64,000 nt of DNA from Acanthococcus lagerstroemiae (Eukaryota; Arthropoda; Insecta; Hemiptera; Eriococcidae): assembly GCA_031841125.1 (NCBI GenBank), contig CM063112.1, positions 30,034,603 to 30,098,602 on the forward strand, in the 5' to 3' direction. How positions within the stretch are numbered: position 1 is the stretch's first letter; each line of letters begins with the position of its first letter. Of the stretch, positions 32,833 through 44,007 are shown one piece after another. The notes below the pieces were generated by a model. That model had not been told where the DNA came from. It did no database searches and saw only the letters and a program-made list of their open reading frames with translations. Both the position numbers and the translations under genes were made by a program.

Positions 32833-33414
32833 AATATAGGAATCAAGATGCGATTATAAGGATTAAAAATTATAGAAAGAGATAAAGACAATGATTAGGA
32901 GAAAGTAAATGAGAATTGCAGCAAAGATATGCCTTTAGGAGAAGGCTTTACAAACGAAACAGAAAAAGGTAAAATAAATACAATGCATAAACAAAGGGAC
33001 AGGGGGCGCACACCACTGTCAAAGTACGCTACCAGGACCAAAGGGAAATAGAACACGTTATAAAACAAATAACAAGAAAGACCTATCATGACTGCCGATG
33101 GGGGTTATAAACATAAACCAAATACAACCCTGCCCCTTGAGGGCCGGGACATATTACTTAAGAGAAAAAAAAAAACTGGATATAAAATATACAGCTGCCA
33201 TAATAGCGAAGAGGTCACAGAAAAAGAAAGCTAGAAAATTGCATTCATTGGAGGGTATAGAAATAGAAGGAAGAGCGAATTTTAAATAGAAAATGGAAAC
33301 CTTGTGGATCCTGATAGTTCGAAGAATGGAAAGAAAAAAGAAATTGAAAAGTAAATTGAAATGTTTAGATTACACAGACTGTGGCTTTTAACCAAAAGGT
33401 TAGATTGTGTTGGG
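32833..33414 (-). other. Leader region of the LTR element
   Basis: About 580 bp between the candidate primer site and the gag-like start, read on the minus strand. It has no convincing ORF. It may hold packaging signals, as leaders of retrotransposons usually do. Confidence 0.4.
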
Positions 33415-33431
33415 CCCACCCGGGGGCGCCA
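33415..33431 (-). promoter_or_regulatory. Candidate primer-binding site
   Basis: The minus strand reads tggcgcccccgggtggg, starting 26 nt inside the LTR boundary. TGGCGCC is a common start of tRNA-complementary primer sites. The 26-nt gap is longer than usual, and I could not match a specific tRNA 3' end. Confidence 0.45.
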
Positions 33432-33456
33432 TTTTTTTTTTACTATATACTATATA

Positions 33457-35255
33457 TGTAGCGTGGAAACCTCTGAGAGCCCCGAACCGCAGAAGGAGGA
33501 GAGGGTACAGAAATTCCCACACCACGTCCGCGACACCTCATCCACAAAAGTCGGTCCATCCCCTCGTGAAAGGAGACAGGGATGGGTCGGGAGATATAGC
33601 AAAAAAAAATTCTCACAGGCCTCCTCACCGACTAGAGGAGGGCAAGCAAAGTCGGACTATAGGTCCGCCGACTGAACCAATTTAGAAAGCAAGAACCAAA
33701 AAAATAAATAAAACAAAAAGGAGCCCAACACACAAGAGAAAGATAACTTGTTAGAATGCAATATTCTAAACTCACTAGATCAACGTGACCTCTCTATCAG
33801 GCAACGAATATGAACAAAATCAAGGGGGATGAAAGATATATTTTCTCAAAACATTTGTGTACTTAAATTAAAATGGGGTCAAGAAAGTGAAATCTACCGA
33901 TATTAATGCTAAGAAAATATCCAAATGGAATGTGAGGATTCGAGGAGATGATCTGAGGAAGAGGTGAGGGAAAAAAGCCAAACTAAAGGGAGCGGCTAAC
34001 GAACTTCACCACATTAGTGCGTCACGCCTGGGGGTCCCGAATCCGTCCTCACTAATGTGGCTATCTATCTTTTATGCCATGTGGATAGGTCTGTTGGGTA
34101 AACACGTTCTGGCAGAGTGAACTGGTACAAGTATGGCTCTCAAGCCACCTTGCACTGCAAAACTGGGCGCTGGACATGAGTTAGCAGTCGGGTCCACTAC
34201 CAACCCAGAGGTGTCAGCCCACTTGCCTACTAGCCCCCTCCTGCACTTGTCGGTGAAGACCTTTGCAGGTCGGCCAGATTCCCTGGGGGACAAACCATAT
34301 CCACATCTTCAGACTACTGAGCCGAAATAGATTTAAAAAAAATAAAAAAAAGAATTTAGGGGACATTTGCACAGGACAAATGCTGTAGTCTGGTTGGGAA
34401 CAACGTTACATAGACACCAAAAAGCCCACCCAGAAATAGGGATTCCGGCAACCTCAATTCTGGGGCCGAATTGAGGAGAGGATACCTGACACTATACGAT
34501 TATACTAAAAAAAAAGAAAAAAAAGATGTTTCATGTCAGGTACCCAGCTCGTTAGCGCAATTTTGAGACATGAGGGGTCTCAGATTACCACCTCGCCTCA
34601 ATCAAAACTTAAGACTTAAAAGCGAGGCAAAAATGTACTGTACAAAGCAAACCAATTAAAGAAATAAATAAATAAAATTAAAAAGAGAGGAAACTATCCC
34701 TCGGCCGAGGGAGGAAATTGACACATAAAAACTGTACAAAAGTTGACTGTGCACCAAGCAGCATCCGTGGGGGGGGGGCCATCTACCCAGTCCTTAGCCC
34801 TACATGCTGTTTAAGAAAGAAGAATTAGAGCTGTAAAAATTGCATTTGAAGTTCATTCAACCTCTCTAGATGGTCAGCGCTGAAAACCAACTAGGGGTGA
34901 AAGATAACACTGTGTTTTATAAATGTTCGTAGTCGGGATAGGGGAACCAGGGAAAGTTGGTTCTAACGCATATCTGTTCATAGATGACGAGAATAAAATT
35001 AGAAAAAAAATAAAATAAAATCGTAAAACATGGGAAGCAGGGAAATTTACCAGCCCCATCCCCAATAGTGCAGTACGTTAAATGAAACTCCCTCCCTTCC
35101 ATCAGATTTTAGCGAGATAGATATTCACGAAACACAGATTGAAATACAAGGAGGATAAAGAAAAAGGAAAAAAAAAATAGGAAAAAATGAGATGATAAAA
35201 AGGAACAATTTGCATTACGCACTGCCACCAGTCATGTCCCAGACTTTGGTGACCA

Positions 35256-35288
<33 letters not shown>

Positions 35289-37647
35289 AAATAAGAATGT
35301 TTTTCGACCCCGTATGGGGTCCCGATCCCCATACAAACGGAAAATCTAGAAAGAAAAAGAAAAAGGCTGAGTAGGTTAAACTCCCATCCTACCAGCGAAA
35401 AGGAAAACTACCACACTGTGGCCCATTGGGGGGATGCGACGATCCAGGAAAGGAGTGAGGGACGATACCACAACACTATAAAAAGGGAGAAAAAAAAAGG
35501 AAGCACACAGGGGTAGGTCCTCTTTCGATACCCGAAGCAAGGTTCGGGCCGAGAGGTAAATAAAAATAAACATCACCGCCATCCCAGACCATAAACCAGA
35601 GGCAGTGGCAACACTCCTTGTAAAACAAAAGGAGGAATAAAAGGAAGAACAGGAGAAATAAAAATATAAAAAGGGGAAGAAAGGAATGGGACAAATAATT
35701 AAGTGAATTTAACCTCTAAAAAGGAAACACACCCTATTTATAACGCCCGGGGTGGAATCAAAACGGGCAGTAACCCCGAGCCAAAATAAAAACAAGAGAA
35801 AAAAAAAAAATAAGACGAATTTAAACTAACTCTGCACGTATCGGGAAATGGGGGACATCACCCTATGAGGGAAACTGAAAAAGAAAAGTCATTAGTAGAA
35901 TTTAAAAAAAATATATATATAAACGGACATTACCACAGCAGATCCAAAGTTGTTCGAAGATCAGGCCTGGTCGACGAATTCATTTGTGGATGCTGAAAGA
36001 GAAAATAAGGCTGCCAATTTCTGGGAGTAGAACCACTCCCCTTGCCCCCCGATCCACGAAAAATAGGAAAAGTATAACAAATTATTATAAAAGATTTGAA
36101 AAATGGTCTCCCTCCCCCACGGAGCTTCAAAAATTAATTAATATGAAAAATTTTACAAAAAAAAAAAAAATTAATAAATAAATGACCCCATAATTTGACA
36201 TTGAATAACGAAAATAATCATAATAAAAACCGGAAACATAAAAGCCATTGAAATTGTACAGAAAATTAAAATATTAATAAATTCAAAGCAGACAAAAAAA
36301 AAAAAATCAATGGAAAAGAATGACAAACAAATTCGGCAGCAGAGATGAAGAAAATCCCAATTCTTTGGATGATTGGCTGGTTGGTAGCGTGGTTAGGTCC
36401 TGGAGCGCACATTGACTTCGGGGGTGTGCGGCCCCCGTCCCATTATGAAGTTACGACATCATGGTCGGTGCTCGGTTAGGCCACCGAAAAACGATCATCT
36501 CGCGACAAAAAAAAAATTATTCCCGCACAGGGGCAAATGATTAGAGTAACGGCAAACCGACGCGCCACTTGGGCCGAAAAGTTTCTAAATATTGTAAAAT
36601 TATCGCGCTAAGTTACTCATAGCCGACTTCGGCAATACAATCGACCGAGAAAATTCAAGTAACCAAAAAATCGTGGTACGAACGTTACACAAAATTTTCA
36701 CAACATTTCTCCCGACGTGGAGAAGAACACCCGACCGAGCTCACCCTCGAGGGCTTCCGTTAGATCCCGTCGATCCTCCAGCTCTCCGCTTCGACTTTAC
36801 TTTTACGTCTCGCGACTCCCGACTGCCTTCATCGAACTTCAAACTCTAATCTCCATCTCTCCCATCGATCCTATCCCTGCAAAGCTCACGTGGAAAAACT
36901 TCCCTTCCTTTTCCAGAGCTCTTGAAGAGGGATCGATGGTAAGAGAGAAACCAGTCCAGCGGATTGGATGGCACAAGAGGGTGGATGTAAATTTTGAAAA
37001 TAAAGCGAGGAGATTGGCTGGAAGAACACAAAGTGGCTCAGGACAATTCTTAGGAAGCTGTTGCACTCTGTAAGAGGTCAAGGCTGTCAGGATGATTAAT
37101 TTGGAGGATGAGAACATGTGGAAGAATAGGTACATAGATATTCCAGAAATCAGAAAAGAAAAAATGCTTGTGCAAAACAATCGCTGGACCGGCTCTTCAA
37201 AAGACGAATAGGCAGTCGACAAACGCGACCAAATACAAAAGCGCCAGACTCAATAAAGAAAAAAGAAAAAGGAAAGCGCACATTGTTCCAGGACCTGACC
37301 CACGCTACAAGGTGACACCAAAAACTGGAAACTATAATAAACCTAAGGAAATAATAAGAAAGCTGACGCTGAACAATGTTAATTGTCGTGATATTCGGAA
37401 TCTGCAGAACTATAATAGTACAGGTAAGATGGAAAACAATCAAAAAGGACGAAAAAGACAGATCATTAGTCAGAATATAATAAATAAGTGTACAATAGGC
37501 GGAAATTCGGAGAAGTGGACTTCAAAAGATGTAGGACTGAATGGAGAGATCAAAAAACTGGGTGTACAATGATACGAATTTAAATAAGTAAAATGGAGGA
37601 TAAGAGAAAAAAATATTGTTCTTTGATCGCCGAAAAATCACGCTACA
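33457..37647 (-). repeat. LTR, upstream (5') copy relative to the minus-strand gag
   Basis: 4191 bp, the twin of 28260-32464. It begins TGTAGCGTGG and ends CACGCTACA, followed by GGAG. On the minus strand transcription would start within this copy. The two LTRs have the same content and order, so a recent insertion is inferred. Confidence 0.88.
34009..34060. other. Perfect 11-bp stem-loop in LTR (second copy)
   Basis: Same ccacattagtg/cactaatgtgg stem as at 28820-28871. Confidence 0.75.
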
Positions 37648-37651
37648 GGAG
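37648..37651. other. Target-site duplication GGAG, right copy
   Basis: Exact repeat of 28256-28259 immediately after the CA end of the element. Confidence 0.9.
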
Positions 37652-37854
37652 GATACCAATTAAGATCCAATTTCTGTTTTTAAGGATCTTGGGTCCTGAG
37701 ATGATTCCAGTTGCAACAGCTGTTAGTAACAATATTATAAACGTGTGTGTATGAACCTTTGATTCATACCCCCAGCTGCTTTATAGGTGAGAATTTTTTG
37801 ATTAACTTTCATATATTTCCCCCGAATTTGGATACTGCAAAATTATTTTTATAG

Positions 37855-38004
37855 GTCCTGATTGGATCATATCTCCAAGCATTACCTGGCCATTGATATG
37901 TGGAAACGCTTCAAATGCAAACATCGAGCACTAGCAGTTTTTGGATTTTCTCTATGAAAGTTCTAGATCTGTTGATTTCTAAAACCATCGTACTTTGAAT
38001 AACG
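37855..38004 (+). pseudogene. Exon-like cassette, type alpha
   Basis: 150 bp from after ttttatag to aacg before gtatgtgg. Shows the order cctgattgga, gatatgtggaaacgcttc, gagcactagcagtttttgg and gtactttgaataacg. The WKRF codons are kept, followed by a small deletion (cttc then aaatgc) that breaks the frame. Part of the cassette family; function unknown. Confidence 0.6.
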
Positions 38005-38276
38005 GTATGTGGTGTAATAATTTTCATTTTCATGTGCTGTATTTCAAATCGAATTCATTCATGAGTTTATTTTCAACAAAACAAATTCCCACAAAGGAAT
38101 TATTATATTTAATAAAATTTTTATGGCGTTCCTGGGCCACTTACTTATGTTTTTTTAAGTGTTTGTAAGATTTGTATTCTCACCTACCCCTTTTCAGGTC
38201 AAATTTATTCACTTTCCTTTTAATTTGCTTTATTTTTTTCTTTTTGGATTTTCATATAGCAAAATTATTTGTACAG

Positions 38277-38418
38277 CTTTTGATGAAGGATCGTATCATA
38301 TCGAGGATCTACCTGACTGTTGACTCGTAGAAGCGCTTCTATATGCAGACACCGAATACTAGCAGTTTTGGATTTTCTCCGTAGAAGTTTTGAATTCGTC
38401 GGGGGTCACTGAATAATG
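38277..38418 (+). pseudogene. Exon-like cassette, type beta
   Basis: 142 bp from after gtacag to aatg before gtatgtgg. Contains cttttgatgaaggatcgtat, gaggatctacctgac, agaagcgcttctat and gcagttttggattttctcc. This is the beta subtype: short form, with aagcgcttct where alpha has aaacgcttct. Stops interrupt every frame. Confidence 0.6.
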
Positions 38419-39329
38419 GTATGTGGTATAAAAATTTTGATCGTCTTTGATTCGACTTCTTAGTGCGATTTTAAAATCGCTTTTTCCTCTTCTAACATTT
38501 CCTTTAACTAGCATCCTTAATTGAGTAATAAAACTGTACAGGGATTCACAAGTCTCTTTTCAACACTACCTTAGGCAAGGGGTATTTCAGTATTTTTGAA
38601 GAGGATACTTTCATACTTTAATTTAAAAAAAAAAGTGACTTTCAAGTCCTCTGGCATCATAAAGTTGATTCAGTCGTTTCTTATTAGAATCAAATTTAAA
38701 TCATACTTTCTTAAAAACTGAATTCTAATAAGTGATCGAAAGCAGAGCACAAATAGTAACTTATAAAAACTTACACAATATGCTATAGTGTCCAATAAGA
38801 GTATTCTGAATAGACGTTGTGGAATCTCATTTTACTAATAGAAGTGTTCAAATTCGGTGAAAAAAGTCTGAATGTCAAAATTACTCTTTACCTGAGTTTG
38901 TGAGATAATCCCAGTAAAGTTTTACCTCAATCCCAAATTACAACAGCAGTGATTCCTACAATAACTTCAGCTTATTTAAAAACTTTCTTAGTGACGTTCC
39001 TGGGTCACTTGACTGTGGTTTTTTATTTCAGATTCATTTTCATATCAGTTTGTCATTTTGCTTGCTGAATTTCCTGTTATATCTGAGTCATTTAGGAGTT
39101 GTCTTTAGGCCAAATGACTGTAGGATGATACCAGTCAAGATCCAACTTCTGTTCTCAAGAAACTTGGGTCCTGAGATGATTCTATAGGAATAACTGCTGG
39201 TAAAACAATGCTGAATACCTATATGTACAAACTTTTGATTTATATACCAGCTGCTTTATAGGTGCGAATTTTTTTATTAGCTTTCGTATATCTTCCCCGA
39301 AATTTGATGGTGCGAAATTATTTTTAGAG

Positions 39330-39395
39330 CTCCTAACTGAACTAGCAAGTTCTGGATCTGTCGAAAATTCCAAGTCCATTGTACTTTAGAGAACG
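39330..39395 (+). pseudogene. Alpha cassette with large internal deletion
   Basis: Only 66 bp remain: ctcctaactgaacta joined directly to gcaagttctggatctgtcg and then gagaacg before gtatgtgg. The central WKRFFDAN part is gone, while both flanking splice-like sites remain. Confidence 0.6.
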
Positions 39396-40272
39396 GTATG
39401 TGGTGTGATAATTCAAAATTTTACGGGTTTGTGAGATTTGTATATCGTCTCGCCTACCCCCTTACAGTTCGAATTCATTTACTTTATTTTTAATTTCCGG
39501 TTGGTTGCTTCACCAATTTGTTAGGAGACTACATACTCAACAATATTCCATAAAAATATTTTTATCAGTTTTTTCCGTTCACTCTTTCTGCTCATTAGGG
39601 CTGTTGTACTGAGTGACTATATCAGAATGTCATTTAGAAATCTATAATTATTTTCAATATTTTCTACATGGATACTTTTGCGTTCAAAATTAACTTATCT
39701 ATCTCCTCTGGCACAATAAAGTTGACTCATTTCTTTCGAGAACTGAATTTAAATCATTTGCCCACGAAAATTAAATCCTAAGTAATCAGATTGATAAGAG
39801 AGTAGTCACTCATACAAACTTGATATAAGTACGCCACAGCGTCTGATAAGAATAGTATGAAAGAACAGCCGTAATGAAGTCTCATGCTATGTGAAATCAA
39901 TACTTCACATAACCTGAGTTTTACCAATTCTCACTGTTTCTCTTTCTCGATCTCAAATTACATTAGCAATATGATTCCTGTAATAACTCTTTTTAGCCTT
40001 ATTCGAGTGCTTTATGAAGAAACTGACGACATTAAAGATGGTTTGATGGAAGACAGACACGAATGGCCACAACTGGGTGAGTGATTATTTTTGATTTTCT
40101 TCCCTATAACAGAATTATTAATTCGTTTCAAAATTTTAATGGCGTTTCTGGGCCACTCAACTGTGGTTTTTGGGTTTGTAACATTTGTCTATCGTCTCAT
40201 CTATCCCTTTTCAGATAGAATTCATTTACTTAATTTTTAATTTGCTTTTTTTCTTTGCGAATTTTGATGCAG

Positions 40273-40417
40273 ATTGAAGGATCGTGAGGATCTGCTACAT
40301 GATTGACTCGGAGAAGCGCTTCTCCTGTATGCAAACACCGAATACCAGCTGGTTTTGGAATTTCTCTGAGGAAGTTTCGGATTGGTCAAGTTTGCCAAAG
40401 TTCGTCGCTGAATAACG
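40273..40417 (+). pseudogene. Exon-like cassette, type beta
   Basis: 145 bp from after gatgcag to aacg before gtatgtgg. Contains attgaaggatcgtgaggatc, gactcggagaagcgcttctc, gcaaacaccgaatac and ttcgtcgctgaataacg. Nearly identical to 43863-44007 in the duplicate. Confidence 0.62.
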
Positions 40418-41336
40418 GTATGTGGTCTAACAATTTTGGTTTCTTCGGTTCGATTTATTAGCGAATACGTCAGTTTTAACGGTAATTTAGGAAAGTTTTT
40501 CGTTAATGGCCATAGTCCAGTTTTGTTTTTAATTTTTTTCTTTTTGAATCTTGGCCTTCTTTCTACGTACCTCTTCTTTTTTTATTCAGGAGACTACACA
40601 GTTCTCCATAAAACTATTTTTACCACTTTTTCCGTGCACTCTTCCCTCTTACTTGGGCTGCAAATTATTCAGAACGCTCACAAGAACGAAACTGTAGCTG
40701 AAGCATGCTGGGGGAGGGGTGCTGGAGAAGAAAAATTTGCGGACAAATATTTCTTTTCAAACCGTTCACCGACAAAATTTGTAAAAAATTGAAAATTTGC
40801 CGATTTGTAATAGAAATATTTTTTAATTGAAAAAAAAAAACTTGCAGTCTTACAAAACGAAAAATTCAAATAAACAGTTTCACAATTTGCCGGCTGCCAA
40901 GTTATTGAAGGGCGGGGGCCACAGTTTCGTCCCTAAGCGCTCATATCAGACCATTAAAAATCTGTACCAATTTCTTTCAATATTTTCGAAGAGGATATTT
41001 TTGGTAAAATTTAACCAGCTCCTCTGACATCATCATGAAGTTCACTCTTTTCTTATTAGAATCGAATTTAAAACACAACATTATCAGTTGTAAAATTAAC
41101 GTATCATAACTTAGCTTTTATTTGAGCAAATTCGTGGATAATGTTCAGTTGGTCGATTTTTTTTTTTTGGGGGGGGGAGGGTGGTGGAGAAGAAAAATAA
41201 AAATATTCTAAATTCAAATGAACAGTTTCAAAATGTGCTGTCTGCCAAATTATGAGGGGGGGGGGGTTCAACCCGCCACACTCTCCCATAGTTTCGTCCC
41301 TGTTAACAGCATATGAGATGGGGTAACAACACAATT

Positions 41337-41760
41337 TTAAATTTCTTCGGGATCTACAATAGGCTCATCAGAGGCTTTGTATGATTTTTTTTTTTTTTTT
41401 TTTCGTAATCTCGTAGTTATGGCTGCAGGAAATGTTTTTTCAATGTTCAAACTTTCGGCTAAGAATTCGGCTTCACAAATAATTTCTTCGTATTTTTCAT
41501 CAGAACGGGTGTTTTCTAAAAATGTCACCGTATTTTTAAGCATTGCTATAGCGTCAGAAATATTCATATTGATATTCTGCAATGCTTTGCTTATCAAATT
41601 GATTTGGTTAAAACTGAATACCATAAAACAGCATTTTTTGGGATAATGTCTCATCTTTGCACCTAGCTGGCTTCAAAATTCACATCTTCGCTAATTTCAA
41701 CTACAGCGTCGTATAATTATTCAGGGTCATAAAACAGTGGGCGGTTAGCACTTGCCTATT
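41337..41760 (-). pseudogene. hAT-like (DUF4371/ZMYM1-type) transposase fragment, copy 1
   Basis: The minus strand from about 41760 reads NRPLFYDPE, a stop, then YDAVVEISEDVNFEAS and a stop. After a frame break near WYSV it reads NQINLISKALQNINMNISDA (41337-41654 frame), then a Lys-rich tail and SDEPIVDPEEI. This resembles the segment of ZMYM1-like/DUF4371 hAT transposases with DALxEISED...WYxxLxxINxxSKALQ...A. Only the middle of the protein is present, in antisense to the surrounding cassettes. No nearby terminal repeats were found. Confidence 0.72.
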
Positions 41761-42199
41761 CTGCGCTAATTAATCATTTTACAACTTTTTTTCCCACGTT
41801 GTTAGAATCCCCCAACATAAAAGGTCATAAATGCTCTCAGTTGCGTTGAAATACTTTACCCCTTTCTTTTGAAGTTATGTGCGTTTCTTGGTAACGACTT
41901 ATGGGTAGTAAGACACCACCTCCATTTAACACGTCGAAATACATCATTTTAGCCGGAAAATTTCAAGATGGCCCGATGGAAATACAGATTTTATCAAAAA
42001 TAAGCAGGTTACGAGAAAGGGTCAAAGGGACACGAGTGGTCGCAATCGAGTGAGTTATCTTAATTTTTTCAATAAGACAATTCTTTTTTATTTTAAACTT
42101 CTCTTAATGATTCAGCTTCGGATTCATTTGCATTACTTGGAGAAATAGGCTGTTGTACGCGGGCCATTTGGGGGGGGGGTTCTATTTAGGTTACAGTAT

Positions 42200-42632
42200 A
42201 GGATGATGCCAGTCAGGATCCTTGGATCTTGAGATGATTCCAGTAGTATCAACTGTTGGTAAACATCCTAGGATGATTTCAGCAGGCTACTGGTGCCAGT
42301 AGCAATCACTGGTCGAAAGTCCTGTAATGGGACGATTCCAACAAGCTACTGGCAGAAAGTCTCATAGGATGATTCCGGTTACGATCCAATCGGTTCTTTC
42401 GTCGTGGGTCATTTGGGGGTTGTTTTCAGGTTAAACCAGTTAGGATCCTTCGGTCTTGAAATGATTCCAGTAGTGTCAACTGTTGGCGAACATCCTATAG
42501 TAGGATGATTTCAGCAGGCTACTGGTGCCAGTAGCAATCACTGGTTGAAAGTCCTGTAGTGGGACGATTCCAGTGAGCTACTGGTGGAAAGTCTCATACC
42601 GGTGGAAAGTCCTGGGAAGATTCCAGTAGGTT
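42200..42632 (+). repeat. Imperfect minisatellite block, copy 1
   Basis: The core gatgattccagyaagctactgg, in various forms, recurs every 30-60 bp, alternating with gaaagtcctgtaatgggac and gaaagtctcatac. A longer period of about 237 bp is visible (ggatcct at about 42219 and 42446). Confidence 0.72.
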
Positions 42633-43029
42633 CCTTATCTATCTCGTGATCCAGTCCCAGTATTCCTTGTCGTGCAATGAACATATTGTATTTCGAGCTT
42701 CAGGTTTATTACAGAAGCAGGGGGGGCAACATGCAGAGTAATTTTATTAAGCTTCTTTATTAGTTATCTTCACGGGTCATTTTCATTTTTTAGCATTCAT
42801 GTTTGTTCTTCCCGAATTTTGATACTGCAAAATATTTTTTTCAGATGTCGGCTGAGCGATCCTATCTTCGAATGTCGTGCAATGGCCATAATTTCGAACT
42901 TCAGGTTTATTACAAAAGAAACGGGGGGGGGGCAATATTTCTGTGGCGTACTTCTTAGTTACCTTCATGAGTAATTTATTAGCATTCGTTTTTTCTTTCC
43001 GAATTTTGATACTGCTAAATTATTTTCAG

Positions 43030-43180
43030 ATTTCGGCTGAACGATCGTATACCTTTGAAGATCTACTAGACCAGACCCGTTATGATTCGTGGAAACGCGT
43101 CTTCGATGCAAACAACGAATATCAGCCGTTTCGAATTTTCTCAATGGAAGTTTTGGATCTGTCGAATCTTGTGGACAACG
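43030..43180 (+). pseudogene. Exon-like cassette, type alpha, open reading frame intact
   Basis: 151 bp after ttattttcag. One frame is open throughout: ISAERSYTFEDLLDQTRYDS, then WKRVFDANNEYQPF and EVLDLSNLVDN. It is the best-preserved copy of the peptide and shows the EDLLD and WKRxFDAN cores. The donor-like GTATGTGG is changed to ATATTTGG, so normal splicing at this end is unlikely. The open frame then continues (to 43422) through what is intron in other copies. I do not recognise the protein family. A duplicated twin at 46757-46906 has lost one base. Confidence 0.6.
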
Positions 43181-43261
43181 ATATTTGGTATAATTTGGAT
43201 TTTCACGGGATTGGAAGTTTTATATCTCGTTTTACCTATCCCTCTAAAATTATTTTTTCAG

Positions 43262-43405
43262 GTTCTAGCAGAACGACTACCTCCACTAGACTTCCCCGTT
43301 GCCATCCTGAAGGGGCTTCTTTGCAAACACAGAATACCAGAAGATTTTTGATTCTCCCACACGGAAGTTGTGGACTCTTCGAATTTCCCGAAATTCATCG
43401 TAACG
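43262..43405 (+). pseudogene. Exon-like cassette, type beta, second copy in unit
   Basis: Starts after ttttttcag with gttctagcagaacgactac. Contains gatcta-less tccactagacttcc, ggggcttctttgcaaacac and agaataccagaag. One frame reads VLAERLPPLDF, then LLCKHRIPEDF and a stop; a shifted frame continues. The donor is lost (taacgtggaaag). Confidence 0.52.
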
Positions 43406-43862
43406 TGGAAAGCGGCACGTAGTGTAGTCTCGATTTTCGTGGGTTCAGTTTGTTAGTAAGTACGTGAGTGTTATCGTTCTTTTGAGAAAATGTATGGTAG
43501 CAGGAGGTGTCGGTGAAAGTCCAATTCTGAGTCACTATTTCCTGCGATACTGGGTAGGGGGTTATTATAAAGTGGTTGTAGTACGAGCAGAGCCCTGTTA
43601 TCCTTAACCTGGCCCATTCACTCCAGTTAGCTGCCGTTCTGTGGAAAAGTTCATTTTTTGTACATCTGCGGACATAAGACATCAGAAATTCCTTTTTTTG
43701 AGTCCATTGTTGATCTCAGTCCACACACATGATGTTTCTGGGCCACTCAACTGTGGTTTTTGGGTTTGTAACATTTGTCTATCGTCTCATCTATCCCTTT
43801 TCAGATAGAATTCATTTACTTAATTTTTAATTTGCTTTTTTTCGTTGCGAATTTTGATGCAG

Positions 43863-44007
43863 ATTGAAGGATCATGAGGATCTGCTAAATCATTGACTCG
43901 GGGAAGCGCTTCTCCTGTATGCAAACACCGAATACCAGCAGGTTTTGGAATTTCTCTGAGGAAGTTTCGGATTGGTCAAGTTTGCCAAAGTTCGTCGCCG
44001 AATAACG
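43863..44007 (+). pseudogene. Exon-like cassette, type beta
   Basis: 145 bp, duplicate of 40273-40417 with a few substitutions. Flanked by gatgcag and gtatgtgg. Frame broken. Confidence 0.62.

Larger units (their letters stand above)
28260..37647 (-). mobile_element. Non-autonomous LTR retrotransposon with giant (4.2-kb) LTRs
   Basis: Two nearly identical direct repeats of 4205 and 4191 bp flank a 992-bp internal region. Each repeat starts TGTAGCGTGG and ends CACGCTACA, giving TG...CA ends with a 9-bp terminal inverted repeat. The whole unit is flanked by a perfect GGAG duplication. On the minus strand a TGGCGCC primer-site candidate and a gag-like ORF lie in the internal region in the right order. 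No protease, RT, RNase H or integrase is present. It inserted into the cassette family. LTRs this long are unusual for an insect element, and the element must rely on proteins supplied in trans. Confidence 0.85.
37652..40144 (+). repeat. Cassette-family direct copies
   Basis: Two consecutive, diverged family units. The first is the family unit split by the LTR element and runs to about 38990. The second starts at gacgttcctgggtcactt (38992) and runs to 40144. Each has a lead region (gatgattccagt, then ataccagctgctttataggt), an alpha cassette, a further intron-like stretch and a beta cassette or its relics. Related phrases (cttataaaaactt..., tgataagaatagt) recur near 38760-38830 and 39790-39860. 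Confidence 0.75.
40145..43732 (+). repeat. 3.6-kb tandem duplication, copy 1
   Basis: Runs from gtttctgggccactcaactg to ccacacacatgat. Copy 2 follows directly at 43733 from the same start phrase. In order it contains a beta cassette, an A/T-rich stretch, an inverted hAT transposase fragment, a minisatellite-like block, two G-run elements (near 42719 and 42924), an alpha cassette and a second beta-like cassette. The copies differ by many indels. Confidence 0.88.

Noticed and set aside
28260..37647. Simple segmental tandem duplication
   Set aside because: The TG...CA ends, the 9-bp inverted repeat at the ends of each copy, the exact GGAG duplication and the gag-like ORF with a primer-site candidate fit an LTR element better.
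41377..41646. Plus-strand 89-residue open frame
   Set aside because: It is the antisense shadow of the hAT transposase fragment read on the minus strand.
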